A DNA stretch of 64,000 bases, taken from NCBI GenBank assembly GCA_934089255.1, contig CAKOJI010000001.1:1-64000 (forward strand), given 5' to 3'. The notes under the pieces are model-generated. The model was not told the origin of the DNA. It made no database searches and was given only the letters and a program-made list of their open reading frames with translations. Positions 43,659 to 52,308 of the stretch are shown here, piece after piece. Positions within the stretch are counted from its first letter, which is position 1. Every line of letters starts with the position of its first letter. The position numbers and the translations under genes are program-made. The stretch is from an uncultured Bacilli bacterium (GTDB lineage: Bacteria; Bacillota_I; Bacilli_A; RF39; UBA660).

Positions 43659-44657
43659 CTATTTATTATTTATAACATAATTATATGCACTTTTTACCAT
43701 ATCATCTAATGTCTTTTCTGTTTTCCAATTTAATAACTCATATGCTTTAGATGGATCAGCATAACATTCTTCAATATCTCCTTCTCTTCTATCAACTATT
43801 TTATACGGTATTTCTATATTATTAACTTTTTCATATGATTTAACTATATCAAGTACACTATAACCTACTCCAGTACCTAAATTAACTGCAATAGAGCCTT
43901 TATTATTATTTATATATTCTAAAGCCTTTAAATGTCCTTTAGCTAAATCAACTACGTGAATATAATCTCTAACACCTGTACCATCTTTAGTATTATAATC
44001 ATTTCCAAATACATTTAAATATGGAAGTTCTTTAGTAGCAACTTTACTTATATATGGCATCAAGTTATTTGGTATACCATTTGGATCTTCTCCAATTATG
44101 CCACTAACGTGTGCACCTACTGGATTAAAATATCTTAATTTAATAATACTCCATTCATTATCACTTTTATAAATATCATCTAATATATATTCTATAAATA
44201 ATTTAGTAGATCCATATGGATTAGTTGTACTTAAACTAGCTGTTTCTTTTATAGGTAAAACTTTTTGACTACCATAAACAGTAGCACTAGAAGAAAACAC
44301 TAATTTTTTTACATTATATTCGTTCATTACTTCACATAAAGTAAGTGTACTATCTAAATTATTTCTATAATATAATAATGGTTTTTTTACGCTTTCTCCA
44401 ACTGCTTTTAATCCTGCAAAATGAATTACAGCATCAATTTTATTTTCTTTAAAAATATTACTTAATTTATCTTTATCTCTCAAATCTATTTGATAAAATT
44501 TAAAATCTTTTCCAGTTATTTGTTTTATTTTATCTACTACTTCAATCTTAGAATTAGATAAATTATCTACTATAATTATTTCATAATTACTATTTAGTAA
44601 TTCTACTGCTGTATGACTCCCAATATAACCAGTACCACCTGTAACTAATATTTTCAT
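43659..44657 (-). CDS. galE: UDP-glucose 4-epimerase
   Basis: Interconverts UDP-glucose and UDP-galactose. 332 aa: Rossmann motif GGTGYIGSHTAVELL at the start, SSSATVYG with catalytic Ser/Thr, and the Tyr-x-x-x-Lys of NPYGSTKLF. Supplies UDP-galactose or related sugars for surface polysaccharides, which agrees with the flippase in this region. It starts 13 bp after ftsW ends on the same strand. Confidence 0.96.
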   Translation of the reverse strand: MKILVTGGTGYIGSHTAVELLNSNYEIIIVDNLSNSKIEVVDKIKQITGKDFKFYQIDLRDKDKLSNIFKENKIDAVIHFAGLKAVGESVKKPLLYYRNNLDSTLTLCEVMNEYNVKKLVFSSSATVYGSQKVLPIKETASLSTTNPYGSTKLFIEYILDDIYKSDNEWSIIKLRYFNPVGAHVSGIIGEDPNGIPNNLMPYISKVATKELPYLNVFGNDYNTKDGTGVRDYIHVVDLAKGHLKALEYINNNKGSIAVNLGTGVGYSVLDIVKSYEKVNNIEIPYKIVDRREGDIEECYADPSKAYELLNWKTEKTLDDMVKSAYNYVINNK

Positions 44658-44670
44658 AAAATCCTTCTTT

Positions 44671-45843
44671 CTATAAATTTCTTATTTCATTTCTTAATTT
44701 TATATTCTTATTTTCAGCACTTACTCTTAATGTCATAAACATTAATATAATAAGATTAAATGCAAAACTACCACCACTACTTAAGAATGGAAGTGGAACT
44801 CCAGTAAGTGGAATTATTGCAAGTACTCCTAATAAATTAACAAGTAAATGTGCTAGTATTAAAGAAAACGTACCATATGCAATTAAAGAGCCTACCAGTG
44901 TTTCAGAATTTCTAGCTATTTTTAAAATAAGATATAACATTATTAAGAATCCAATTAATATTATTGATGCTGCTACACTACCTAATTCTTCTACTACAAT
45001 AGGAAATATAAAATCAGTATATGCCTCTGGTAAATATAAATATTTTTGTTTGCTATTACCAAGGCCAACCCCAAATAGTCCACCGTTATTTATTGCAATA
45101 AAACCATTACATACTTGATATCCAGTTTTCTCACTATACCTTGTACAAGGATTAGTATATGTTAATCTACTTAATTGTTCTTCATTTAAAATATTAGTAT
45201 TTTTAAGTATTTCTTCTCCAAAAAAGAACATACAAGCTCCAATAACTGCAATACTACCAGCAACTATTTTTAATTTAGTATAATTTTTATCTTTTAAAGG
45301 TAAACTTAAAAATATTAAAAAGCACATTATTGCAAGTATCATAGCAGTTCCTAAATCAGGTTGAGCCGCTATTAAAAATATACATATAACTGCATAAATA
45401 AATGGAATTAAAAATCTATAACCATTAAACACTTTTCTTGGATTATTAAACGAAAATGCTATATAAAGTATAGTCATTGTTTTAACAAATTCACTAGGCT
45501 GTATTTGTATCGGTCCAATTTGTAACCAACTTGTTGCACCATTAATATGTTCTCCAAATGTAATAGTTAGTATTAATAAACCAATAGAAATATATGCTAA
45601 TAACTTAGATGTTTTCTTTATAACTTTTATCAAATTATAAGGCATAAATAGTATAACAAATCCCACTATATATGCTCCTATTACAAAAACTAATTGACGT
45701 ATAAAAAAGTATGATTCACTCTGACCATATTGTAAAACAGCAGTCATACTAGAAGCACTAAAAACCATAACAAGTCCTAAAACTGTATATACGATTAACA
45801 ATAAAAATAAAAATTTATCCATATTTTTAAATTTACTTTTCAT
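44671..45843 (-). CDS. FtsW/RodA/SpoVE-family peptidoglycan glycosyltransferase
   Basis: 390 aa from MKSKFKNMDKF (ATG 45843), behind GGTGAAGG. SEDS protein with about ten helices: LVFSASS in helix 1, GINGATSWLQIGPIQIQPSEF-type loop, TDFIFPIVVEELG and the C-terminal GVPLPFLSSGGS motif. It polymerises lipid II at the division site or during elongation. With the large extracellular loop (about 185-245) between helices 6 and 7 this could be FtsW, SpoVE or RodA; the ATSWLQIG motif favours FtsW/SpoVE. Confidence 0.9.
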   Translation of the reverse strand: MKSKFKNMDKFLFLLLIVYTVLGLVMVFSASSMTAVLQYGQSESYFFIRQLVFVIGAYIVGFVILFMPYNLIKVIKKTSKLLAYISIGLLILTITFGEHINGATSWLQIGPIQIQPSEFVKTMTILYIAFSFNNPRKVFNGYRFLIPFIYAVICIFLIAAQPDLGTAMILAIMCFLIFLSLPLKDKNYTKLKIVAGSIAVIGACMFFFGEEILKNTNILNEEQLSRLTYTNPCTRYSEKTGYQVCNGFIAINNGGLFGVGLGNSKQKYLYLPEAYTDFIFPIVVEELGSVAASIILIGFLIMLYLILKIARNSETLVGSLIAYGTFSLILAHLLVNLLGVLAIIPLTGVPLPFLSSGGSFAFNLIILMFMTLRVSAENKNIKLRNEIRNL

Positions 45844-45920
45844 ACCTTCACCATAACTTAATAATATCATAAAAAAAACATATAATAAATATGTTTTTAA
45901 ACTGTTACAAAATATTTACA

Positions 45921-48074
45921 TTATTTTATAGTGTAAGGATTTGTTTTTGTTCCATTTCCACTAGAAATTTGTATTCCTGATTTTAAATTTATTGTAGGTC
46001 TAAAAGTAGCTTCAGATTGAACAGAATATCCCAAAGATACATCAAAATTACCTTCATCCCCATATGTAAATACATAATCGTTCCAAGCAATATCAAGATA
46101 AACATTAGGAGAAATAGACCACCAAATTAATTTATTATTTTTCGCATAATTATTCAGCAAATAATGAGTGTAATTAGGTGCATCAGTAGTGCCTGCAAAA
46201 GACATTTCATCTGCTGTTAATGTTCCTACATATATTTCAGTATTATCATTATATTTATTTATTTTTGTTCCTGTACAGATTAGTGACGGCTTCTTATTTG
46301 TATAAATTCGTGTATTTGTTGCATAACAATAATCAGTATTCTCATTATAAAAACTACAAGAAGCGCCATTGTCATCAAAACATAAATTATTTGTTTTTAA
46401 ATAATTGCTTACTGATTTACCAGTTCCTACTTTTGTTCCTAACATGGTTTGGAAATTTTTTAATGAATCAAAAAGTCCAACAAATCCATCTTCCTTTCCA
46501 CCTGTATTATTTAAAAAGTCAAGAGATTTACAATCACTAGCTCCTTCATAACCATATACAATAGTATTTCCATCACTCCAGTTACCAGTGTATGAAGAAC
46601 TATTACATTCTGCACTTCTATCTTCTAATATTAACTTTGTAGAACCATCACCTTCAATTCTTACAATTTTCCAACACATTCCTGCAAAATTTACATAATT
46701 ATCTTTAACGTCGCCTCTATAATAATAACTTGTTCCATTATCGTCTGGAGTTATACTTAAGGTACTCTCTCTAGATTCTGTTTTTAATGAACTACTACTT
46801 ATTGTTGAATATTTTATAGTAGTTGTTATATCAGAAACATTAGTTGATATTTTATATATAAAATTTTGATTTTGAGTATCTGATAAAGTTGGTTTATCAT
46901 AACTCCGTACTGCATATTTTCCTACTAAATTACTAACCATTGATGTTGTATATTTACTAGTTGCAACTATTGGATTTACCAAAGTAAATTTGCCAGTATT
47001 TTCATCAACTGTATAATCATCTGCATATGAAATATAATAATTGGTTGCACTACTCCATGATGAAGTGAATGATGTTGGATCAGTTCCTTTTAAAACTTTT
47101 GAGGAAGATTCTTCAGCAGGTTTAGTTTTAGGTGTTTTTAAAAACTCTGTTCCATTTGTTTTATTTTTTGCATTAGTTAATATATTATAAGCAAGTGTTC
47201 CTTCTTCAAATGGCATATAATCTTTTACATCACCTATATCAGTTGTTAATGTACTTGATATATTTGTTATATTTATACTTATTGTTTGTGTATCACTTGT
47301 TACTGTTATCACATCTCCATTTACACTAGATGTAGAACCTTTATTGATTGTTATTTGTTTACTTCCTTTTATTGTTCCTTTAGAATCTTTTACATATAAA
47401 GTATGAACTCCTGGTTCTACTGCTGGTATAAAATATTTGTTATCTCTTATTTGACTTGTTTTTGGATTACTTTGCATTTCTACATAGTCTCCGCTTGTTG
47501 CATTTGTAACATTACCAGTTATATCAACTATATCTGCTAAGTTATATATTTGTACTTTTGCAGATATGGTTTTATTCATATCTTCACTTTGATCTATATT
47601 CATTTCTTTATAGACTACTTTTAATTCATAACTTTGTGTTTCATTTACATCTATATTATTTGTTACAAGCATTCCATTTTGTGTTGGAAATGATGTTTCA
47701 GTTTTACCATTACAAGTCTTTCCACTCACACTACTTGTACAAGTTAAAGTATATACCATATCACTTGTTCTACTTAGTGTATTTACTAATTCTTCTAAAT
47801 ATACTGCATAGTTGTTTACAGTTGCATTTCCTTCATTTTTAACTGTAAACGTTTTAGTATCTATTGTTGTACCAGGCTGTATTTTTTCTGCAGTTATATC
47901 CCCGTTTCCATCTCCGTATGTTAATTTTAAATCTGCTGTTGTAACACTTATAGATTTAGTATTTGTGTTACCTTGTATTCTAGTTAAAAAGTATGCATAT
48001 GTTAATCCTACAAGTATTAGTAACACTATAAATATTCCTGTTACACTTATTATAATCTTTTGTTTTCTATTCAT
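45921..48074 (-). CDS. TasA/camelysin-like surface protein with shared C-terminal module
   Basis: 717 aa. Signal sequence (about 8-30, VTGIFIVLLILVGLTYAYF) followed by SVTTADLKLTYGDGNGDI, the pattern of TasA/camelysin beta-domain proteins. A second beta domain spans about 190-270. From about 447: YYYRGDVKDNYVNFAGMCWK and IVRIEGDGSTKLILED, then Cys-rich stretches (SAECNSSSYTG, ASDCK, NNLCFDDNGASCSF) and WWSISPNVYLDIAW, ending in SSGNGTKTNPYTIK. The C-terminal module is also seen in the genes at 48272, 61835 and 63487. Likely secreted by a SipW-type signal peptidase (none in the window). Confidence 0.8.
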   Translation of the reverse strand: MNRKQKIIISVTGIFIVLLILVGLTYAYFLTRIQGNTNTKSISVTTADLKLTYGDGNGDITAEKIQPGTTIDTKTFTVKNEGNATVNNYAVYLEELVNTLSRTSDMVYTLTCTSSVSGKTCNGKTETSFPTQNGMLVTNNIDVNETQSYELKVVYKEMNIDQSEDMNKTISAKVQIYNLADIVDITGNVTNATSGDYVEMQSNPKTSQIRDNKYFIPAVEPGVHTLYVKDSKGTIKGSKQITINKGSTSSVNGDVITVTSDTQTISINITNISSTLTTDIGDVKDYMPFEEGTLAYNILTNAKNKTNGTEFLKTPKTKPAEESSSKVLKGTDPTSFTSSWSSATNYYISYADDYTVDENTGKFTLVNPIVATSKYTTSMVSNLVGKYAVRSYDKPTLSDTQNQNFIYKISTNVSDITTTIKYSTISSSSLKTESRESTLSITPDDNGTSYYYRGDVKDNYVNFAGMCWKIVRIEGDGSTKLILEDRSAECNSSSYTGNWSDGNTIVYGYEGASDCKSLDFLNNTGGKEDGFVGLFDSLKNFQTMLGTKVGTGKSVSNYLKTNNLCFDDNGASCSFYNENTDYCYATNTRIYTNKKPSLICTGTKINKYNDNTEIYVGTLTADEMSFAGTTDAPNYTHYLLNNYAKNNKLIWWSISPNVYLDIAWNDYVFTYGDEGNFDVSLGYSVQSEATFRPTINLKSGIQISSGNGTKTNPYTIK

Positions 48075-48271
48075 TGTATCTCACCTTCCTAAACACAAAA
48101 AATTATATTATATATATCCTCTTTAAAAGCGATCTAAAAGGTTGACAAATTTCTATGAGAGGAAAGTTATATAATTTTTTATAATAAATAGATTTTTTTA
48201 TTTTGCTAACGTTGAGTAGTTTGCTACCCTAGTAAAAATATATCATTATTTAATTATTTTTTAAATATATT
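48075..48271. promoter_or_regulatory. Spacer between the two surface-protein genes
   Basis: 197 bp. The 45921 gene's ribosome site (GAAGGTGAGA-like on the - strand) lies at its left end. No clear terminator is seen for the 48272 gene, so read-through from it is possible. Nothing else is recognised. Confidence 0.4.
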
Positions 48272-49660
48272 TTATTCTATAACGTAAGGATCTTCTTTAG
48301 TACCTAACCCTGTAACTGTAACATTATTTTTTATATTTATTACAGGTCTAACATTTAATTCGTTTTCTACATCACTTGCTTCTATACCCGTCTTACTATT
48401 AAATCCTACTACTTTAGCACAATTATTATCAAAACTATATGGTGTCATAGTCCACCAATTAGTACCATTATTTAAATAAGTTTCTGTTTTATTTGAAGTA
48501 GCATAATACAATTCTTCAGCACTTAATAATCCAATATTAAGTTCATATTTAGAAAAATCTAAATCATTACAAATTAATATTTTATCATTAGAAGTGTATT
48601 TGTATAATGTTTCATTTTTACCATACCCTAAATAAGTTTCTATAATACCTTTATTACCACAATAACTATTTTTTACAATACTATTATAATTAATAAGTTC
48701 TGTACTATAAAAATTATCTAACGTATTCTTTATAACACTATTATTAACATTTTTATGTGTTAATTCATAACTACTACTATTTACATCCCCATACGTATAA
48801 CCAACATAAGCATTATCATTATTTAATGAATTAAATTTACTTAATCCAATAGTATCATCTAATATTAAACGTACAGTATCATTACCATTAATTCTAACTA
48901 TTCTCCATAACTTATCAGCTATCAAAACATAATTATTATTAACGTTTCCCTTATAATAATAAGTTACTCCATAATTATCTTCTATTTTATATAAATTAGA
49001 TTCAATATTACTATCAATATCTAATTCAGGATTAATTGGTAATTCTACTATATTTCTTGATTTTAATATAGTTTCAATAGTAGGTAAAATATTTGTTTTA
49101 TTATAATTTATTTCATTAATATATTTATTTATAATTTTATATTGTAAAGATTCTTTATTATTTTCATATAATTCATTACTATATTCTATATCATATTTAT
49201 TAACACTATTTATATTATTTATTTTTAAATAGTTATCTATATCATAATTTAATGTAGTATAATTACTATCTAATTTAAAATCAACTACTATATCTTTATC
49301 ACTTAAATTACTTACTTTTAAATATATATCTTTTTCTTCTGATTCATTTAAAGAACCATATATATTGTTATTAGTAGTATTAACTACTGATACAGAAAAA
49401 TTATCATTAGATGTAGCAATTAAGCCATAATTAATACTAACTTTACTTGTATTTTTTATTTTTTCTTTAATAACGTATTCTTTATTAGCTTCCAAATTTA
49501 AACTAGTAATACTTAAATCAGTAGTTATAGTAGGTACTGTAGACGTTACTACATCTTTTTCTTCAGTTTGGACAAATAAACTATAACTTAAATTTAATAC
49601 ATAACAACCTAATATCATAACAATTGCACTTAGAAAATATATTTTTTTAGTCTTGTTCAT
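48272..49660 (-). CDS. Secreted beta-rich surface protein with shared C-terminal module
   Basis: 462 aa. N-terminal signal helix (about 5-28, IYFLSAIVMILGCYVLNLSY) then SLFVQTEEKDVVTSTVPTI and a beta domain (30-130), reminiscent of the TasA-like neighbour. From about 232: YYYKGNVNNNYVLIADKLWR and IVRINGNDTVRLILDD, later NWWTMTPYSF, and the C-terminus VRPVINIKNNVTVTGLG followed by TKEDPYVIE. The order of motifs matches the 45921 protein although sequence identity is limited. Probably a paralogue or partner; the two genes are neighbours on one strand. Confidence 0.78.
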   Translation of the reverse strand: MNKTKKIYFLSAIVMILGCYVLNLSYSLFVQTEEKDVVTSTVPTITTDLSITSLNLEANKEYVIKEKIKNTSKVSINYGLIATSNDNFSVSVVNTTNNNIYGSLNESEEKDIYLKVSNLSDKDIVVDFKLDSNYTTLNYDIDNYLKINNINSVNKYDIEYSNELYENNKESLQYKIINKYINEINYNKTNILPTIETILKSRNIVELPINPELDIDSNIESNLYKIEDNYGVTYYYKGNVNNNYVLIADKLWRIVRINGNDTVRLILDDTIGLSKFNSLNNDNAYVGYTYGDVNSSSYELTHKNVNNSVIKNTLDNFYSTELINYNSIVKNSYCGNKGIIETYLGYGKNETLYKYTSNDKILICNDLDFSKYELNIGLLSAEELYYATSNKTETYLNNGTNWWTMTPYSFDNNCAKVVGFNSKTGIEASDVENELNVRPVINIKNNVTVTGLGTKEDPYVIE

Positions 49661-49714
49661 TTAAACTCCTACTCTCTATAATTTAGTATAAAATAAATTT
49701 TATATTTTTTCAAG

Positions 49715-49738
49715 AAAAAACTAGAATAAATCTAGTTA
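49715..49738 (-). terminator. proS terminator
   Basis: Stem AACTAGATT/AATCTAGTT-like (- strand), followed by T run, at the proS stop. Confidence 0.75.
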
Positions 49739-51163
49739 ATATTGTTTTCCAAAATATATTTTAGTTTTAGCATCTTTACCACATACAATACAAGCACTAT
49801 CTGGATCACTTATATTTTCAGGAATACAACGTGATTTTAAACCTAATTCTTCTTTTATTTTATCTTCACATTCAACATTACCACACCAATTAACTAGTGC
49901 AAAACCAGGTTTATTTAATGCAATGTCTCTTAATTCTTCATAAGTTTTAACATCATTATATAACATAGAATTACGTCTTTCCAATGCTCTATTATATAAA
50001 TTATGTTGTATTTCAATAAGTAATTCATTTATTTTATTAATTGCATCACTTTTTTCTATACTTAATTTTTCTCTAGTATCACGTCTTACAAGTGTAACTA
50101 AATTATTTTCTAAATCTCTAGGTCCAATTTCAATTCTAATTGGATATCCTTTTACTTCACTATTTGCAAATTTAAATCCAGGAGATTTATCACTTCTATC
50201 AGTTACAAAAGATATATTGTTTGCTCTTAATCCATCTTCAAAATATTTAACAGCATTAAGTACTTCTTCAGATTCTTTAATTGGAATAATTGATACTTTT
50301 ATAGGAGCAATATTTGGTGGTAAAACAAGACCATAATCATCACTGTGTGTCATAATTAATCCACCCACCATACGAGTAGAACATCCCCAACTAGTTTGAT
50401 GAGGTATTTCTAGTTTATTTTCTTTATTTAAAAACTTAATATCAAATGCTTTTGCAAAACCTTGCCCAAAATAATGACTAGTTCCATTTTGAAGTGCTAC
50501 CCCATTATACATCATTGCTTCTATTGTATAAGTTTCTTCTGCACCAGCAAATTTTTCTTTATCACTTTTTTTACCAACAATTACTGGCATTGCTAAATAA
50601 TTTTTTTGAAAATCTTCATACACTTTTAACATACGAATAGTTTCTTCTCTCGCTTCTTTTTCTGTTGCATGCATAGTATGACCTTCTTGCCATAATATTT
50701 CACGACTACGTAAAAATGGTCTAGTTTCTTTTTCCCATCTAACTATAGTACACCATTGATTATATAAAACAGGCAAATCTCTGTAACTCTTAATAATCTT
50801 TTTATAGTGATCACAAAATAATACTTCACTAGTAGGTCTTACACACATTCTTTCATCTAACTTATTAACTCCACCTTCTGTTACCCAAGCAACTTCTGGA
50901 GCAAAACCTTCTACATGATCTTTTTCTATATTTAATAAAGATTCAGGAATAAACATTGGCATTTGTACATTAACATGTCCAGTTTCTTTAAACTTTTTAT
51001 CTAGTACTTCAACCATTTTTTCCCATATTGCATAACCATACGGTCTTATAATCATACTACCTTTAACACTAGAATAATCAACTAAATCAGCTTCTCTTAT
51101 AATATCATTATACCATTTAGCAAAATCTACATCTCTACTTGTAATATTTTTATTATCTTTCAT
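49736..51163 (-). CDS. proS: Prolyl-tRNA synthetase, archaeal/eukaryotic type
   Basis: Charges tRNA-Pro. 475 aa from MKDNKNITSRD (ATG 51163), behind GAGGAG. It has class II motifs (QMPMFIPESLL, TVRWEKETRPFLRSREILWQ) and lacks the editing insertion of the long bacterial form; instead it has a C-terminal zinc domain (NWCGNVEC ... CIVCG) and the conserved final Tyr (KQY). This is the short type shared by archaea, some Bacteroidetes, Clostridia and Mollicutes. No T-box leader is present upstream (only about 70 bp). Confidence 0.96.
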   Translation of the reverse strand: MKDNKNITSRDVDFAKWYNDIIREADLVDYSSVKGSMIIRPYGYAIWEKMVEVLDKKFKETGHVNVQMPMFIPESLLNIEKDHVEGFAPEVAWVTEGGVNKLDERMCVRPTSEVLFCDHYKKIIKSYRDLPVLYNQWCTIVRWEKETRPFLRSREILWQEGHTMHATEKEAREETIRMLKVYEDFQKNYLAMPVIVGKKSDKEKFAGAEETYTIEAMMYNGVALQNGTSHYFGQGFAKAFDIKFLNKENKLEIPHQTSWGCSTRMVGGLIMTHSDDYGLVLPPNIAPIKVSIIPIKESEEVLNAVKYFEDGLRANNISFVTDRSDKSPGFKFANSEVKGYPIRIEIGPRDLENNLVTLVRRDTREKLSIEKSDAINKINELLIEIQHNLYNRALERRNSMLYNDVKTYEELRDIALNKPGFALVNWCGNVECEDKIKEELGLKSRCIPENISDPDSACIVCGKDAKTKIYFGKQY

Positions 51164-51204
51164 ACATAATCTCCTCAATACACCTAATTATATCATAAAA
51201 ACAT

Positions 51205-51233
51205 AAAAAAAATATACTTTTTATATAAGTATA
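51205..51233 (-). terminator. Terminator of the 51234 gene
   Basis: ATATACTT/AAGTATAT stem (- strand) followed by eight T. Confidence 0.7.
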
Positions 51234-52064
51234 TTATTTTTTATAACTATTTTTAAAATTTTTCTTCAACACATTAATTTCTTCTTTATCTATTGGTAAA
51301 CCATAATTAACTTTATCTTCAATCGAAATATTATCACAACTATTCTTTTTCATAATTTTATTATATTTATCTATCATATATATCTTAGAAAAAGTTTCTT
51401 TTATAGGACAATATTCATTACTATAACCTAATAATTTATATCCATTATATAAATCATTTAAAATATTATTACATTCTTCATCTTTATTAATAATAGATAG
51501 TTTAACTAACGGTTCTAACGCTTCTATATTAGCATTTCTTTCTACAAAATAAATATCTTGATTTAACTTATAAAATATAAGAGCAATTATTCTTCTAATT
51601 TCTTTTATAGGTCTAGGGAAAACATATTCTTTACTATTCACTATTTCAAATATTATTTTATAAAATTGTTTCATAACTTCAAAACCCTCAACTTTATTAT
51701 TATAAAGCAAATATTGATAAGAGTGTTCTATCTCATGTAAAAGTGTAAACAAAGTTAAATACGTTCTTAAACTTTTCAAATCATTAACTTTATAACTTCC
51801 TGATAAATCATTTAAATTAACATCCAACCATTCATTAAATTTATTTAATGAAATAATGATTTTTTCATATTTAGGTATAAAAACTGGAGTTCTATTACCC
51901 CTTTCATTAATATTACTATTAATTAATATTTCTCCATTTTCTCTAGGAATAATTTTTTCTACTAAAGAAACTATATTTTTTATACTTAAACCATTATTTT
52001 TAATATCATCAAAATAATATTTTAACATATCATAATCTTTACTATTCTTTATAATATTTGACAT
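51234..52064 (-). CDS. Putative zinc metallopeptidase-like protein (HExxH), second of two
   Basis: 276 aa, no signal peptide. HEIEH at residues 110-114 (LFTLLHEIEHSYQYL), with possible third ligand in the following helices. The LLHE-(V/I)-x-H context equals that of the 7308 gene, but the rest is different. It precedes proS on the same strand. A cytosolic peptidase or a degenerate phage-like toxin are possible; function unknown. Confidence 0.7.
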   Translation of the reverse strand: MSNIIKNSKDYDMLKYYFDDIKNNGLSIKNIVSLVEKIIPRENGEILINSNINERGNRTPVFIPKYEKIIISLNKFNEWLDVNLNDLSGSYKVNDLKSLRTYLTLFTLLHEIEHSYQYLLYNNKVEGFEVMKQFYKIIFEIVNSKEYVFPRPIKEIRRIIALIFYKLNQDIYFVERNANIEALEPLVKLSIINKDEECNNILNDLYNGYKLLGYSNEYCPIKETFSKIYMIDKYNKIMKKNSCDNISIEDKVNYGLPIDKEEINVLKKNFKNSYKK

Positions 52065-52120
52065 AACAAACCACCTATTTAGTTATTTATTGTATAACAA
52101 ATAACATTTATTATCAAGAA

Positions 52121-52150
52121 AAAAACACAATTTATATGTGTTTATTTTTC
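52121..52150 (-). terminator. Terminator of the 43-aa membrane protein gene
   Basis: AAACACAT/ATTGTGTTT-type stem (- strand) followed by a T run. Confidence 0.65.
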
Positions 52151-52273
52151 ATAATTATAAGTCATTTTTATTTGATTTAATGCTTTTTTATTATTTTTTA
52201 AATAAAAATATGCTCCTGTACCAAGTCCAGCCATAATTCCCATAGTCATCATAGTTTTACCAAATGCTTTCAT
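52142..52273 (-). CDS. 43-aa single-pass membrane protein
   Basis: Short gene with an excellent ribosome site (AAAGGAGAG) before its ATG. The peptide MKAFGKTMMTMGIMAGLGTG has a glycine-zipper transmembrane segment (about 7-23) and a basic tail (YLKNNKKALNQIK). This resembles YtxH-type small membrane proteins but is too short to assign. It follows recD2 by about 35 bp and may be transcribed with it. Confidence 0.7.
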   Translation of the reverse strand: MKAFGKTMMTMGIMAGLGTGAYFYLKNNKKALNQIKMTYNYEK

Positions 52274-52308
52274 AATATCTCTCCTTTAACTTTATTATGT
52301 ACACATTT

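Noticed and set aside
51164..51233. T-box leader upstream of proS
   Set aside because: The upstream spacer is only about 70 bp and is filled by the terminator of the preceding gene; no room for a T-box.
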